Below the pieces are notes generated by a model. It made no database searches. It was given only the letters and a program-made list of their open reading frames with translations, and was not told where the DNA came from. Position numbers and translations under genes: made by a program. A DNA stretch of 64,000 nt from Geobacter sp. (lineage in GTDB: Bacteria > Desulfobacterota > Desulfuromonadia > Geobacterales > Geobacteraceae): the NCBI GenBank assembly GCA_003490025.1, contig DNJC01000016.1, positions 24,164-88,163 of the forward strand. The letters are read 5' to 3'. Shown here one piece after another: positions 35,719 through 45,817 of this stretch; position 1 is the first letter of the stretch, and every line of letters starts with the position of its first letter.

Positions 35719-35724
35719 ATTATA
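35719..35724 (-). promoter_or_regulatory. Candidate -10 element of the dockerin-like gene
   Basis: TATAAT on the minus strand, 44 nt before the start codon; the -35 match is poor. A GTGAG/CTCAC dyad overlaps the spacer (35731-35746) and could be an operator. Confidence 0.45.
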
Positions 35725-35802
35725 CAGAGAGTGAGGCAATACTCACAGCTGTCATAGGAAATGAGATAACACGGCTTCGTAAACAATGGTAGATTATTTT
35801 TT

Positions 35803-35944
35803 ATTGTTCCTACGCTCCAGCGTGGGAACAAATCGCAGGACGCTCCCGCGTCCGGTTCGTATCTAGGTTCTACGAGGTAGCAGCCTTAGCTGATGCTGGA
35901 GCGTCAGGGCTTTGCATTCCCACGCTGGAGCGTGGGAACGATGG
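35803..35944. repeat. REP/MITE-like element, copy 1
   Basis: About 142 bp bounded by GTTCC-ACGCTCCAGCGTGGGAAC-type palindromes at both ends, with internal GACGCTCCCGCGTC and GCTGGAGCGTC blocks. Copy 2 is at 56751-56897 with the same order and ends but a diverged middle. No coding capacity. Confidence 0.8.
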
Positions 35945-35956
35945 AATATAGATACA

Positions 35957-35985
35957 GAAAAAGGCGGGGTTGCCCCCGCCTTTCG
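35957..35985 (-). terminator. Rho-independent terminator of glnA
   Basis: AAAGGCGGGG/CCCCGCCTTT stem with a GCAA loop, continuing into TTTTTC on the minus strand, 24 nt behind glnA. Confidence 0.88.
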
Positions 35986-36008
35986 TGCTGCTTTTGCTGC
36001 GTGTCTGA

Positions 36009-37421
36009 TTAAATGTCGAAGTACAGAGCGAACTCGAGCGGTACCGGACGCATACGGACCGGGTTGACTTCGGCTTCGGTTTTGTACTCGATCCACTTCT
36101 CGATGACGTCCGGGGTGAAGACGTCGCCTTTGAGCAGGAAGTCGTGGTCTTCCTGCAGCGCCTTGAGAGCTTCCTCGAGGGTGCCCGGTGCGGACGGGAT
36201 GGTGGAGAGCTCTTCCGGGGACAGACCGTAGATGTCCTTGTCCAGCGGCTGGCCCGGATCGATCTTGTTCTCGACGCCGTCAAGGCCTGCCATCAGCATC
36301 GCTGCGAAAGCGAGGTAGCCGTTGCAGGACGGGTCCGGCGTGCGGTATTCGATCCTCTTCGCCTTCGGGTTGGAGGAGAACATCGGGATACGGAGCGAAG
36401 CGGAACGGTTACGGCTGGAGTAAGCCATGTTCACCGGAGCCTCGAAGCCCGGAACCAGACGCTTGTAGGAGTTGGTGGTCGGGTTGGTGAAGGCGCAGAG
36501 CGAACGGGCGTGCTTGATGATGCCGCCGATGTAGTACAGAGCCATCTGGGAAAGCCCGCCGTATTTGTCGCCGGCGAAGAGGTTGGTGCCGTCTTTCCAG
36601 AGGGACATGTGGCAATGCATACCGGAACCGTTGTCGCCGTAGAGCGGCTTAGGCATGAAGGTTGCGGTCTTGCCGTTGCGGTTGGCGACGTTTTTGATGA
36701 CGTATTTGAACCACTGGAGCTGGTCAGCCATGTCGACCAGCGAGGAGAAACGCATGTCGATCTCGGCCTGGCCGCCGGTGGCGACTTCGTGGTGCTGGCA
36801 CTCGACGCGGATGCCGACTTTCTGGAGTTCCATCACCATCTCGTTGCGGAGATCGTTCTGGGAGTCGGTCGGGGCAACCGGGAAGTAACCTTCCTTGTGG
36901 CGCGGCTTGTAGCCGAGGTTCGGGAACTCTTCGCGGCCGGTGTTCCATGCGCCTTCGACGGAGTCGACGGAGTAGAAGGAGGAGTTGGCGGTGGAGTCGT
37001 AACGGACGTCGTCGAAGATGAAGAATTCTGCTTCCGGTCCGAAGTAAGCGGTGTCGGCAAGGCCGGTCGACTTCAGGTAGTTCTCAGCCTTCTTCGCGAT
37101 GTTACGCGGGTCGCGGGTGTAGTCTTCCTTGGTAATCGGGTCGAAGATGTCGCAGATGAGCGAAAGGGTCGGGATCGCGGTGAAAGGGTCCATTTTCGCG
37201 GTCTTCGGGTCCGGGATGATGATCATGTCGGAAGCGTGGATCGGCTGCCAGCCGCGGATGGAGGAGCCGTCGAAGCCCTGCCCTTCCTCGAAGGTGTCCT
37301 CGCCGAACTCGCTCATCGGCACAGTGAAGTGCTGCCAGATACCGACGAAATCCATGAATTTGAAATCGACCATCAGCACGCCGTTTTCTTTGGCAAACTC
37401 CACTACTTGTTTTGGTGTCAT
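36009..37421 (-). CDS. glnA: Glutamine synthetase type I
   Basis: 470 aa, standard for the dodecameric bacterial GSI. It makes glutamine from glutamate, ammonia and ATP. Signatures: [12 protein letters not shown] (beta-Grasp), [16 protein letters not shown], the ATP-binding region [20 protein letters not shown], and NRSASLRIP. The sequence DKDIYGL places a tyrosine at 398, equivalent to Tyr397, the adenylylation site, so it is probably a GSI-beta controlled by GlnE. It follows glnB with a 40-nt gap in the same operon and has its own terminator. Confidence 0.97.
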   Translation of the reverse strand: MTPKQVVEFAKENGVLMVDFKFMDFVGIWQHFTVPMSEFGEDTFEEGQGFDGSSIRGWQPIHASDMIIIPDPKTAKMDPFTAIPTLSLICDIFDPITKEDYTRDPRNIAKKAENYLKSTGLADTAYFGPEAEFFIFDDVRYDSTANSSFYSVDSVEGAWNTGREEFPNLGYKPRHKEGYFPVAPTDSQNDLRNEMVMELQKVGIRVECQHHEVATGGQAEIDMRFSSLVDMADQLQWFKYVIKNVANRNGKTATFMPKPLYGDNGSGMHCHMSLWKDGTNLFAGDKYGGLSQMALYYIGGIIKHARSLCAFTNPTTNSYKRLVPGFEAPVNMAYSSRNRSASLRIPMFSSNPKAKRIEYRTPDPSCNGYLAFAAMLMAGLDGVENKIDPGQPLDKDIYGLSPEELSTIPSAPGTLEEALKALQEDHDFLLKGDVFTPDVIEKWIEYKTEAEVNPVRMRPVPLEFALYFDI

Positions 37422-37461
37422 CTACAGTCTCCTTTCAAATTAAGTAAAGAATCGGTCCGGA

Positions 37462-37866
<405 letters not shown>

Positions 37867-38000
37867 GATTTAATAAATCGCGGACTGATGGTTGGTGACT
37901 CCGTTTTAATGCAAGACTTCCGCCAATCGGCAGGGGGGTCATGAGCTGCACTACATTCCGGTACAGTCCTGGGCTGATCGCGCCTTGACTGTGGCGAAGC

Positions 38001-38036
38001 TAAAATAGGAGCCCCCGTCAGGAGGCTCCTATCTTC
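38001..38036 (-). terminator. Rho-independent terminator of glnN
   Basis: GATAGGAGCC/GGCTCCTATT stem followed by TTAGC on the minus strand, 22 nt behind glnN. It separates glnN from the glnB promoter. Confidence 0.78.
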
Positions 38037-38057
38037 AGGCAAGTAAAGATTCAGGGA

Positions 38058-40145
38058 TTACAGAATAAAAAGCATTTCCCTATAGGTCGGCAGCGGCCAG
38101 TATTTGGCAGCTATGATTTTTTCCAGCACATCACCAGTGGCACGCAGTTCCAGCATTTTGGCAAATACGCTTTCCCTGAATGCAGCGGCCTGCTTATCGG
38201 CATCGGCAATGTTCAGCGCGTTTTCAAGCGCTTTCTCCAGCGCTTTGGCATTGCTGCTCATCGAGGCCAGTTTGCCGCAGAGTTCTTCCAACAATTCCTT
38301 CTGGGTCGAGACGTCCAGCTTGCCGGATACGGCGGTAACCGCATTGATGGATGCAGCCACCGTTGTCGCATATTCCATGGCGGTAGGGATTATGCTGTGG
38401 TTGGCCATGTCGATCATGGTCAGGGCTTCGATGTTCAGGGTCTTGACGTACTGCTCGACCATGATTTCGTAACGTGCGTGAACTTCTTTTTCGGTAAAGA
38501 CCTTGTGAGCGGCAAACAGCTCGACGGCTTCCTTGGATATCAGCTCCTTAAGTGCCTCAGGAGTGTTGGGAATATTCGGCAGGCCGCGTTCCTTGGCTTC
38601 CTGAACCCACTCGTCGGAGTAGTTGTTGCCGTTAAACACCACGCGTTGGTGTTTTTTGGCGGTTTCCTGAAGCAGTGTCTCAAGGTCGGCGTCGAAGTTG
38701 TTCGATTTCTCCAGCACGTCGGCAAAACCCTTCAGAGCCTCGGCAATGATGGTATTGATGATAATGTTGGGGCCCGATATGGAGAAGGACGAACCGAGCA
38801 TCCTGAATTCGAACTTGTTACCGGTAAAGGCGAACGGTGAGGTCCTGTTTCTGTCGGTGGCATCCTTGGGCAGTGCGGGAAGGGTAGTTACGCCGATCTT
38901 CATGTCAGCGTTTTTAGAGGACGATTTTGCTGCGCCGGCAACGATCTGGTCGATGATATCGGCAAGTTGCTCGCCGAGGAAGATCGAAATGATTGCCGGA
39001 GGCGCTTCGTTGGCGCCCAGTCGATGGTCATTGCCGGCGTTGGCGCAGGAGCAGCGCAGGAGCCCGGCATAGGTATCCACAGCTTTGATGGTTGCCATGA
39101 GGAAGGTCAGGAACTGGGCATTTTCATGGGGGGTGTGACCCGGCTCAAGCAGGTTCTGTCCGTCGTTCGAGCTCATGGACCAGTTGTTGTGCTTGCCGGA
39201 ACCATTGACGCCGGCAAACGGTTTTTCGTGCAGCAGGCAGACCATGTCATGCCTGTTGGCGACCCGCTTGAGAACATCCATGACCATCTGATTGTGGTCG
39301 GTGGCAATGTTGGTGTTTTCGAAAATCGGGGCGAGTTCAAACTGTCCGGGTGCCACTTCGTTGTGCTGGGTTTTAGCGGTAACGCCCAGTTTCCACAGCT
39401 CTTCATTTACTTCCTTCATGTACGACAGCACTCTTTCCTTGATAGTGCCGAAGTAGTGGTCTTCCAGTTCCTGCCCCTTTGAGGACATGGCGCCGAAAAG
39501 CGTTCTCCCGGCCATCATCAGGTCCGGTCTTTTCAGGTAGAAAGACTTGTCCACCAGGAAGTATTCCTGCTCAGCGCCGACGGTCGAGGTAACCCTGCTG
39601 ACACCGGTATTTCCGAACAGTCTAAGAACACGCACTGCCTGTGTGGAAAGCGCCTCCATGGAACGGAGCAGAGGGGTCTTCTTGTCCAGGGCCTCGCCGG
39701 TGTACGAGCAGAAGGCGGTAGGGATGCAGAGAGTGATGACGTCAGCCTCTTCTCTCAGGAAGGCAGGCGAGGTGCAGTCCCAGGCGGTATAACCCCTGGC
39801 TTCAAAGGTTGCTCTCAAGCCACCGCTGGGGAAAGAGGAGGCATCCGGCTCACCCTTGACCAGCTCTTTTCCGGAGAACTCCAGCAGTGCCCCGTTCTCT
39901 GTCGGTGAAAGGAAAGAGTCATGTTTTTCCGCGGTGATACCGGTCATCGGCTGGAACCAATGGGTAAAATGCGTAGCGCCTCTTTCAACGGCCCACTCTT
40001 TCATTGCCGTTGCGACAACATCTGCGATGGAGGGGTCCAGCGGCAGACCTTCGTCTATGGTTTTCTTGAGGTTCTTGAAAACACCTTTCGGCAGCCTATC
40101 TCTCATAACGGACTGGTTAAACACGTTTTGCCCAAACATCTCCAC
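38058..40145 (-). CDS. glnN: Glutamine synthetase type III
   Basis: 695 aa, typical of the large GSIII family (about 700-730 aa), distinct from GSI. Landmarks are [69 protein letters not shown] and [21 protein letters not shown]. The start is GTG at 40145 with AGGAGG 7 nt upstream. It makes glutamine without the adenylylation loop of GSI. It lies directly upstream of glnB-glnA but is separated by a terminator. A perfect palindrome lies 36 nt before the start and may regulate it. Confidence 0.95.
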   Translation of the reverse strand: MEMFGQNVFNQSVMRDRLPKGVFKNLKKTIDEGLPLDPSIADVVATAMKEWAVERGATHFTHWFQPMTGITAEKHDSFLSPTENGALLEFSGKELVKGEPDASSFPSGGLRATFEARGYTAWDCTSPAFLREEADVITLCIPTAFCSYTGEALDKKTPLLRSMEALSTQAVRVLRLFGNTGVSRVTSTVGAEQEYFLVDKSFYLKRPDLMMAGRTLFGAMSSKGQELEDHYFGTIKERVLSYMKEVNEELWKLGVTAKTQHNEVAPGQFELAPIFENTNIATDHNQMVMDVLKRVANRHDMVCLLHEKPFAGVNGSGKHNNWSMSSNDGQNLLEPGHTPHENAQFLTFLMATIKAVDTYAGLLRCSCANAGNDHRLGANEAPPAIISIFLGEQLADIIDQIVAGAAKSSSKNADMKIGVTTLPALPKDATDRNRTSPFAFTGNKFEFRMLGSSFSISGPNIIINTIIAEALKGFADVLEKSNNFDADLETLLQETAKKHQRVVFNGNNYSDEWVQEAKERGLPNIPNTPEALKELISKEAVELFAAHKVFTEKEVHARYEIMVEQYVKTLNIEALTMIDMANHSIIPTAMEYATTVAASINAVTAVSGKLDVSTQKELLEELCGKLASMSSNAKALEKALENALNIADADKQAAAFRESVFAKMLELRATGDVLEKIIAAKYWPLPTYREMLFIL

Positions 40146-40180
40146 GGTACAGCCTCCTTTTTAGACAGCGGTGTGTAAAA

Positions 40181-40199
40181 AATAAGCACAGTGCTTATT
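40181..40199. promoter_or_regulatory. Perfect palindrome in the glnN leader
   Basis: AATAAGCAC and GTGCTTATT around a single central base. Its position 36 nt upstream of the glnN GTG suits an operator or an mRNA hairpin. No other copy was noticed in the window. Confidence 0.55.
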
Positions 40200-40347
40200 G
40201 ACGTAATCGAAGTTCCAAGGATTTACAGAACCATTGCGTTAAAGTCCCGAATGTGAAGCAAGAGAAATGCCCAGTCAAACACCCACCTGATTAATCTTTC
40301 CACACCGAGAATAGCCCCCCTGCGAACGGGCCAAACCTTGTCGCCAC

Positions 40348-40376
40348 TTGCCAAGCGCTGGCTATCATACTATAGT
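40348..40376 (+). promoter_or_regulatory. Sigma-70-type promoter of the M23 peptidase gene
   Basis: TTGCCA (40348-40353), 17-nt spacer, TATAGT (40371-40376). The predicted transcript starts near 40383, which excludes the in-frame ATG at 40338 as the start codon. Confidence 0.72.
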
Positions 40377-40433
40377 ACGGGCTGCTGCAAGCGCGGGGCC
40401 AGGCGGCACCGGAGTTTGGGTGAAGGGGTAACG

Positions 40434-41189
40434 GTGAAGAAACAGGCAATCGCACTACGGTGGAACGGAACATCACGGCTGGCGCGTACACTGCTGCCTG
40501 CAGCGGTGCTTTGCGCGCTCTCCGTCTCGCCGGCGCAGGCCGACTTTTTCCGCTATACAGGGGAGGACGGGGTGGAAACCTTCACCAACACCCCGACCAG
40601 CGGGGGCGCGGTCAGGATTCTGCGCGAGGGAAAAAACCCGAAGAGGGCGGCGAAAAGCGAGCCGAAGACGGCTGCGAAAAGCGAACCTGCGGCCGCCCTT
40701 AGGGAGGCTTCGGACCTTTTGACGCAGAATCCCGTGCTGCCGGTGAACGGCATCATCACCTCAAAAGTCGGGCTGCGCCACGACCCGATCGACGGGAGCA
40801 TGAGGCATCACAACGGGGTCGACATCGCGGTGCCGACGGGGACCAAGGTGAAGGCCATCGCCGCCGGCAGGGTGGTGGAGAGCGCCGCGCGCGGCGGCTA
40901 TGGCAACCTCGTGACCATCGAGCACGCCGGCGGGATGTTGTCGTTTTACGGGCACAATTCCCAACTGGAGGTTAAAGTCGGCGACCAGGTGGAGGCGGGG
41001 CAGGTCGTCGCCCTTTCCGGGTCCACCGGAAGGTCCACCGGGCCGCACCTGCATTTCGAACTCTGGAAGAACGGGACCAATGTGACCCAGTCGTACCTCG
41101 ACAACGGCGCGGGGATCCCCGAGGTCGCCGACAGCATCAGGAGCTACCTGCACAAGGACGGCTCGATCGTGTTCACGAACCTCAATTGA
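40434..41189 (+). CDS. Secreted M23-family peptidase with DUF4124-like N-terminal region
   Basis: 251 aa from GTG 40434, chosen because the promoter's -10 lies downstream of the only upstream ATG (40338) and a purine-rich site precedes the GTG. A signal peptide ends at SPAQA (residue 36). DFFRYTGEDGVETFTNTPT is a DUF4124-like segment. The C-terminal LytM/M23 domain shows HHNGVDIAVPTG (zinc H and D) and GPHLHFELW (H-x-H). Such enzymes cut peptidoglycan cross-links or act as LytM regulators; with the H and D ligands present this one looks catalytically able. Periplasmic. Divergent from glnN. Confidence 0.85.
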   Translation: MKKQAIALRWNGTSRLARTLLPAAVLCALSVSPAQADFFRYTGEDGVETFTNTPTSGGAVRILREGKNPKRAAKSEPKTAAKSEPAAALREASDLLTQNPVLPVNGIITSKVGLRHDPIDGSMRHHNGVDIAVPTGTKVKAIAAGRVVESAARGGYGNLVTIEHAGGMLSFYGHNSQLEVKVGDQVEAGQVVALSGSTGRSTGPHLHFELWKNGTNVTQSYLDNGAGIPEVADSIRSYLHKDGSIVFTNLN

Positions 41190-41385
41190 CAATTGACAAC
41201 TAACTTCCTTCCCCACTTTCCAGCCACTTTCCAGCTATCACTCCCTAGCTAACACATCCAGCTAGCAGTTCCCGTAGAAAGATTCGAGGTGAAAGGCAAA
41301 CTGCTTTCACTTTTCGTTGTCAATTGTCAATTGTCAATTGTCCATTGTCAATTGCCTTTCATCCTCCATTGTCAATTGCCTTACG
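41181..41385. repeat. CAATTGAC/GTCAATTG repeat cluster
   Basis: Two copies of CAATTGACAATT-type units at 41181-41203 and a run of tandem TTGTCAATTG units at about 41316-41382, in inverted orientation to each other. Tandem 7-mers of this type are simple-sequence DNA; the inverted pair could form a hairpin between the peptidase and hrpB ends. Confidence 0.7.
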
Positions 41386-43867
41386 TCCTCTTCTTAACAT
41401 GCCTGGTGGCCGGCGCGTTCCAGGGGTCCTCGGGCCAGGGGTGCCTCGGGTAACGCCCCCTCAGCTCCTTGCTCACCTCGCGATAGGCGCCGTTCCAGAA
41501 ACTGCGCAGGTCGGCCGTGACCTGGATGGGACGCCTCGCCGGCGACAGCAGGTGGATCAGCACCGGCACACGCCCCCTCGCCACCCGCGGAGTCTCGGCA
41601 AGCCCGAACATCTCCTGCAGCTTCACCGCCAGAAACGGCTCTCCCTCGGCCGGATAGCTGAGCGCGACCCGCGACCCGCTCGGGACCTTCAGGTGCGTCG
41701 GCGCCTCGGCGTCCACCAACTGCTGCTGCCGCCAATCCAGTATCCCCTTTAACGGCGCCAGCAGATCGACCCGGGCCAACTGGGCCAGCGTCCTCACTCC
41801 CTGCAGATACGGCAACAGCCACCGCTCCAGATGATCCGAAAGCGCCTGATCGGAGAGGTCCGGCAGCCCCTCTTCCGGGAGCACCCGGGCGAGAAAGTTC
41901 ACCCGGTTTCGGTACTGCTCGGCATCGCCGCTCCAGTTCAGCCCCCGGATACCCGGGCCGGACACTATCCCCCGCAGCAACGCGGCCGTCATCTCCTCCC
42001 GGTCGGCGGTCGCTGCGCGCTCCGACAGAAGAACGGCGCCCAGACGCTCCTCTTCCCGGGCCACCACCCTACCCTCGCGCTCGTCCCAGAACACCCTTTT
42101 CTCACGGGTGATCGAGGGGGCGCATACGGATCTGATTGCCTCCAGCGTAACCGCGCTCGCCATGTGGATCTCCGCCTCGGCTCCCGCCCCTTCGACCTCG
42201 ACCGCGACGATGAACGGCTGCGCCCTCAGGTGGCTTCGCTGCGACAGGCGCGCTCCGCTGCCGTTGGCCATCAGGTAGCGCCCGGAGCCGGCACTTCTCT
42301 CCCGCGCCACCCGGTCCGGGTACGCCCTCAGCAGCAGCTCCCCTACGGACGCGGCATCGCCTTGCCTGCCGGAGCCGGATACGCGAAGGGCGGTCCTGAA
42401 ATAGGTCGCCAGCCTCTCTATGTTGCGGGCTGTCTGCGGGTCGATCCTCTCGTCGAGCGCATCCAGCCGGTCCAGCACGTCGCTGTCGGTGAGGCTCCCG
42501 CCGCCGCGCGGCAGGATGTCGCGCTCGGAAAGGACGGCGGCGACGGCGCAGGCGAGCGGCCCTTCGCCGCTCTCCCGGGAGGCGATCAACATCGCTGCCA
42601 GGCGCGGGTGCATCGGGAGCGCGGCCATCTTCTTGCCGACTTCGGTAATGGCGCCGCGCGCATCGATGGCCCCAAGCGCCGTGAGAAGCGCCCTCCCCTC
42701 GGCCAGGTGCGCCGGCGGCGGTGCGTCGAGAAAGCTCAGCGAGGCGGGATCGCTGACGCCCCAGTTCGCGAGGTCGAGGGCCAGGGGGGCGAGGTCGGAA
42801 ACGCGGATCTCGGGAGGGGTAAAGGGGAGTAGCGTGGTCTGGGTGTGCTCGGTCCAGAGACGGAAGCAGACGCCGGGCGCCACCCTGCCGGCGCGACCGG
42901 CGCGCTGTTCGGCGGAGGCCGCCGAAATCCTCATTATTTCGAGACGGTTGAGGCCGGTGGACGGGTCGTAGCGGAGCTGCCGGGAATAGCCGGTGTCGAC
43001 CACCACCCGGACCCCCTCGATGGTGAGGCTGGTCTCGGCGATGTTGGTGGCGAGAACGACCTTGCGCCGGTCGGCGGGGACGATGGCGCGCTCCTGCGCG
43101 GCAAAGGGGAGATCCCCGTACAGGACGGCTACCATGATCTCCGGGCCGAGCCTCTCCTGCAGAAGCTTCTCGCAGCGCCTGATCTCTCCGGCGCCGGGGA
43201 GGAAGACGAGGATGTCCCCCTCTGTCTGCGAAAGCGCCCTGATGACAGCGGCCGAGGTGGTATCGTGAAGCCTCCCCTGCGGTTCCGTCTTCAGGTAGTT
43301 CACTTCCACCGGGAACTGTCTGCCGCGCGTGGTGATGAGCGGCGCGCCCCCAAGGAGCTGCGCCACCGGCTCGGCGTCGAGGGTGGCGGACATGACCAGG
43401 ATGCGCAGGTCGTCGCGCAGCCCCTGCTGGACGTCGCGGCAAAGGGCAAGGGAGAGATCGCAGGTGAGGCTGCGCTCGTGGAATTCGTCGAAGATGACCG
43501 CCGACACCCCTTCGAGGAGCGGGTCGCTCTGCAGCCTGCGGGCGAGGATCCCCTCGGTCACCACCTCGACGCGCGTGGCGGCGCTCACCTTCCGCTCGAA
43601 ACGGATGCTGTATCCGACGCGCCTGCCCACCTCCTCGCCCAGGCAGGAAGCCATGTAGCGGGCGGCGTTGACCGCGGCCAAGCGGCGCGGCTCCAGCATG
43701 ACGATCTTCCCCTGCCTGAGGAAAGGGGCGTCAAGGAGCGCCAGCGGGACGCGGGTCGTCTTCCCGGCGCCGGGAGGCGCCTGCAGCACGGCCACGTTCC
43801 CCTTTTCCAGCACGGAGATGAGTTCGGGGAGGACCCCGTCTATGGTGGTGGTTTTCCGCATCGCCAT
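41381..43867 (-). CDS. hrpB: ATP-dependent helicase HrpB
   Basis: 828 aa, the size of HrpB (about 810-840). DEAH/RHA-type motifs: Walker A APPGAGKTT, DEFHERS, SATLD, LVFLPG-like DILVFLPGAGEI, and EQRAGRAGR. The C-terminal HrpB domain with LNWSGDAEQYRNRVNFL...LPYLQGV...LDWRQQQLVDAEAPTHLKVPSG is diagnostic, as is the end RGRYPRHPWPEDPWNAPAT. Role in bacteria is poorly understood; RNA or DNA remodelling. It follows the HAD gene within 2 nt on the minus strand, so the two are co-transcribed. Confidence 0.95.
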   Translation of the reverse strand: MAMRKTTTIDGVLPELISVLEKGNVAVLQAPPGAGKTTRVPLALLDAPFLRQGKIVMLEPRRLAAVNAARYMASCLGEEVGRRVGYSIRFERKVSAATRVEVVTEGILARRLQSDPLLEGVSAVIFDEFHERSLTCDLSLALCRDVQQGLRDDLRILVMSATLDAEPVAQLLGGAPLITTRGRQFPVEVNYLKTEPQGRLHDTTSAAVIRALSQTEGDILVFLPGAGEIRRCEKLLQERLGPEIMVAVLYGDLPFAAQERAIVPADRRKVVLATNIAETSLTIEGVRVVVDTGYSRQLRYDPSTGLNRLEIMRISAASAEQRAGRAGRVAPGVCFRLWTEHTQTTLLPFTPPEIRVSDLAPLALDLANWGVSDPASLSFLDAPPPAHLAEGRALLTALGAIDARGAITEVGKKMAALPMHPRLAAMLIASRESGEGPLACAVAAVLSERDILPRGGGSLTDSDVLDRLDALDERIDPQTARNIERLATYFRTALRVSGSGRQGDAASVGELLLRAYPDRVARERSAGSGRYLMANGSGARLSQRSHLRAQPFIVAVEVEGAGAEAEIHMASAVTLEAIRSVCAPSITREKRVFWDEREGRVVAREEERLGAVLLSERAATADREEMTAALLRGIVSGPGIRGLNWSGDAEQYRNRVNFLARVLPEEGLPDLSDQALSDHLERWLLPYLQGVRTLAQLARVDLLAPLKGILDWRQQQLVDAEAPTHLKVPSGSRVALSYPAEGEPFLAVKLQEMFGLAETPRVARGRVPVLIHLLSPARRPIQVTADLRSFWNGAYREVSKELRGRYPRHPWPEDPWNAPATRHVKKRT

Positions 43868-43868
43868 G

Positions 43869-44543
43869 TCAGGCGAGGAGGTGCAGCCCCTGGAGGTCGA
43901 TCCCGGCGAGGGAGTTGACCACCTTGGTGGCTCCGGTCAACCGCTCCCTCGGGTAGCTGTTGGTCACCGCGAGGACCTTGAGCCCCGCGCCGGTAGCCGA
44001 GGCGATCCCCGCCGGGGTGTCCTCGATGGCAAGCGATGCCGCCGCGTCGACCTTTCCGGGGAAGATGTCCTGGAGCCGCCGCACCGCGACCCGATAGCTC
44101 TCCGGGTCCGGCTTGCTGGCGGCGACCTCGTCCGCCGTCACCATGGCGTCGAATGCTTCGGTGAGCCCCAGCTGCAGCAGGATCGGTTCGATGTCGCCGC
44201 GAAGCGCGCCGCTGCAAAGGGCAAGCGGGAGGTTGCCGGAGATGGAGCGGATCAGCTCGACCACCCCCGGGTAAGCGGGAACCCCTACCGAGACTATCTT
44301 CAGGAACGCTTCCGCCTTGCCGTGAATCAGGTCCTTCAGTTCCTGGACGGACAGGGTCCGGCCCGCGGCGCGAAACGCCTCACGGAAGGCGTCACGGTCG
44401 TCGAAGCCTATGTAGCGCTCGAGGTACTCCTCCCAGGAGTAGCCGAGGCCGAGCGGGACCAGGATCTCCTGGAACGCCTTGTAGTGCAGCGGCTCTGTGT
44501 CCACGATGATGCCGTCAAAGTCGAAGATCACTGCGTTTAGCAT
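43869..44543 (-). CDS. HAD-family phosphatase / phosphoglucomutase-like hydrolase
   Basis: 224 aa, HAD subfamily IA: motif I DFDGIIVDTE (Asp nucleophile D9), motif II CSGA, motif III KPDPESY, and motif IV IEDTPAGIASA. This is the beta-phosphoglucomutase/phosphoglycolate phosphatase-like group; substrate cannot be read from sequence. GGAGCC lies just ahead of the ATG. First gene of a two-gene unit with hrpB. Confidence 0.9.
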   Translation of the reverse strand: MLNAVIFDFDGIIVDTEPLHYKAFQEILVPLGLGYSWEEYLERYIGFDDRDAFREAFRAAGRTLSVQELKDLIHGKAEAFLKIVSVGVPAYPGVVELIRSISGNLPLALCSGALRGDIEPILLQLGLTEAFDAMVTADEVAASKPDPESYRVAVRRLQDIFPGKVDAAASLAIEDTPAGIASATGAGLKVLAVTNSYPRERLTGATKVVNSLAGIDLQGLHLLA

Positions 44544-44565
44544 GGTGGCTCCTTATATATATTTA

Positions 44566-45453
44566 TTACTGGAATTTTCCGATCAGGGCGAGGGAGGGGT
44601 GACCGTCGATAGAAAGGGGCGCGAGGGTCAGCTGCCCCGGTTGCAGGGCGCGGTACCTCGTGACCGTATTCCCCGCCAGTTCGCCTATGGCGGCGCCGAG
44701 CACGACGTCGCTCGCCCAGTGTTTGCCGCGGTACGCCCTGGAGAAACCGGCGAGGCTTGCCGTGGCGTAGCAGGCGAGCTTGGCGCCGAGGCTGTCGGTC
44801 TTTGATGCAACGACGTGGGCCATGGCGAAGGAGCTGGCGGTGTGCATGGAGGGGAGCGAATCGTAGCCGTCCTGGAACTGGAACGGGCGGTAGCGGGAAT
44901 TGCCGTCGCCCGAGTAAGGACGGCCGCGCCCTATGACCCCCTTCAGCACGAAGGTCGCGGCATCCGACAGGACCAGCGCCTCCCCCATCTCCTCTCCCAG
45001 TTGCATGACCCGCGGCCGGTCCGCTGCGACACCGGCAGTGTAGAACGCTGCCGCGACACCGAGGTGCAGGAACGGGTTGCTGGCGGCGTTGCCGAAATCG
45101 GTGATCCCCCGGAGGACGCGGCCGTGCGAGCGGGAGAGTTCCGAGTTTATGTCCTCGTCGAAGAGGTAGCTGAGGGCGAAGACGCCCGCGACCGCCGCGC
45201 TCTGCGCCAGGTACGGGTCCACCGGGGCCTTCAGGAACATCGCCGCTTCGCCAGAGAGCCGCGTCAGCTCACCCTTGATGGCGGTTCCGCTGTTGAACAG
45301 GTTGTCGGCGGCATCTGCGGGAAGCGGGGAGAGCATGGAGAAAATAAGGAATACAAGCAGAGGGAAGAAGTGAAGGGCTGTGGCGAGGCGAGCCGGATGC
45401 CGTGGCGGGATGGATTGTACTATCTCTTCGGGAACAGTCACTGTCATCGCCAT
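44566..45453 (-). CDS. PAP2-family membrane phosphatase
   Basis: 295 aa from the preferred start. The type 2 phosphatidic acid phosphatase tripartite motif is complete: LKGVIGRGRPY (K-x6-RP), LPSMHTASSF (PSGH-type), and SRAYRGKHWASDVVLG (SR-x5-H-x3-D). An N-terminal hydrophobic segment (FFPLLVFLIFSMLSPLPADA) acts as signal or anchor. It dephosphorylates lipid phosphates or undecaprenyl pyrophosphate at the periplasmic face. The ATG at 45465 has no ribosome site; GGAG lies 6 nt before the ATG at 45453. It precedes the HAD gene by 22 nt and may be co-transcribed with it. Confidence 0.87.
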   Translation of the reverse strand: MAMTVTVPEEIVQSIPPRHPARLATALHFFPLLVFLIFSMLSPLPADAADNLFNSGTAIKGELTRLSGEAAMFLKAPVDPYLAQSAAVAGVFALSYLFDEDINSELSRSHGRVLRGITDFGNAASNPFLHLGVAAAFYTAGVAADRPRVMQLGEEMGEALVLSDAATFVLKGVIGRGRPYSGDGNSRYRPFQFQDGYDSLPSMHTASSFAMAHVVASKTDSLGAKLACYATASLAGFSRAYRGKHWASDVVLGAAIGELAGNTVTRYRALQPGQLTLAPLSIDGHPSLALIGKFQ

Positions 45454-45534
45454 CGGTATCTCCATGCAGAGGGTGATCGAGAGAGGACATCAAACCCGGG
45501 TGTGCCATGAGCGGCCGCTCAGCCGACGAGGGTT

Positions 45535-45572
45535 AAAAAAAAACAGCGCCCTGGTTCCAGGCGCTGTTTTTA
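45535..45572 (-). terminator. Rho-independent terminator behind tRNA-Glu
   Basis: AACAGCGCC/GGCGCTGTT stem with TTTTTTTTT on the minus strand, immediately behind the tRNA-Glu 3' end. Confidence 0.92.
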
Positions 45573-45573
45573 A

Positions 45574-45648
45574 TGGTGATCCCAAGGGGACTTGAACCCC
45601 TGTTACCGACGTGAAAGGCCGGTGTCCTAACCACTAGACGATGGGACC
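45574..45648 (-). tRNA. tRNA-Glu(TTC)
   Basis: 75 nt with encoded CCA. Acceptor GGTCCCA/TGGGATC, anticodon loop CTTTCAC giving TTC, T-loop GGGTTCAAGTCCC. It lies 41 nt behind tRNA-Gln. Confidence 0.97.
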
Positions 45649-45689
45649 GAAGATATGTGCAGCTGGCTGTAACGTCAGCAGGGAAGCTA

Positions 45690-45763
45690 TGGCTGGGGTG
45701 CGAGGATTCGAACCTCGGATGACGGAGTCAGAGTCCGTTGCCTTACCGCTTGGCGACACCCCA
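45690..45763 (-). tRNA. tRNA-Gln(CTG)
   Basis: 74 nt with encoded CCA. Acceptor TGGGGTG/CACCCCA, anticodon loop CTCTGAC giving CTG, T-loop GGTTCGAATCC. Same transcript as tRNA-Glu, 54 nt behind the ferredoxin-oxidoreductase gamma gene. Confidence 0.97.
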
Positions 45764-45817
45764 ACGTGGGCAGATGAGCTTTATAGCAGATCGGCGCAGG
45801 CAAAGTCAAGCCTCTTT

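Noticed and set aside
41831..43918. Plus-strand and alternative minus frames over hrpB (333, 446 and 357 codons)
   Set aside because: Arg/Gly/Pro-rich translations typical of off-frame reading of GC-rich genes; HrpB occupies the region.
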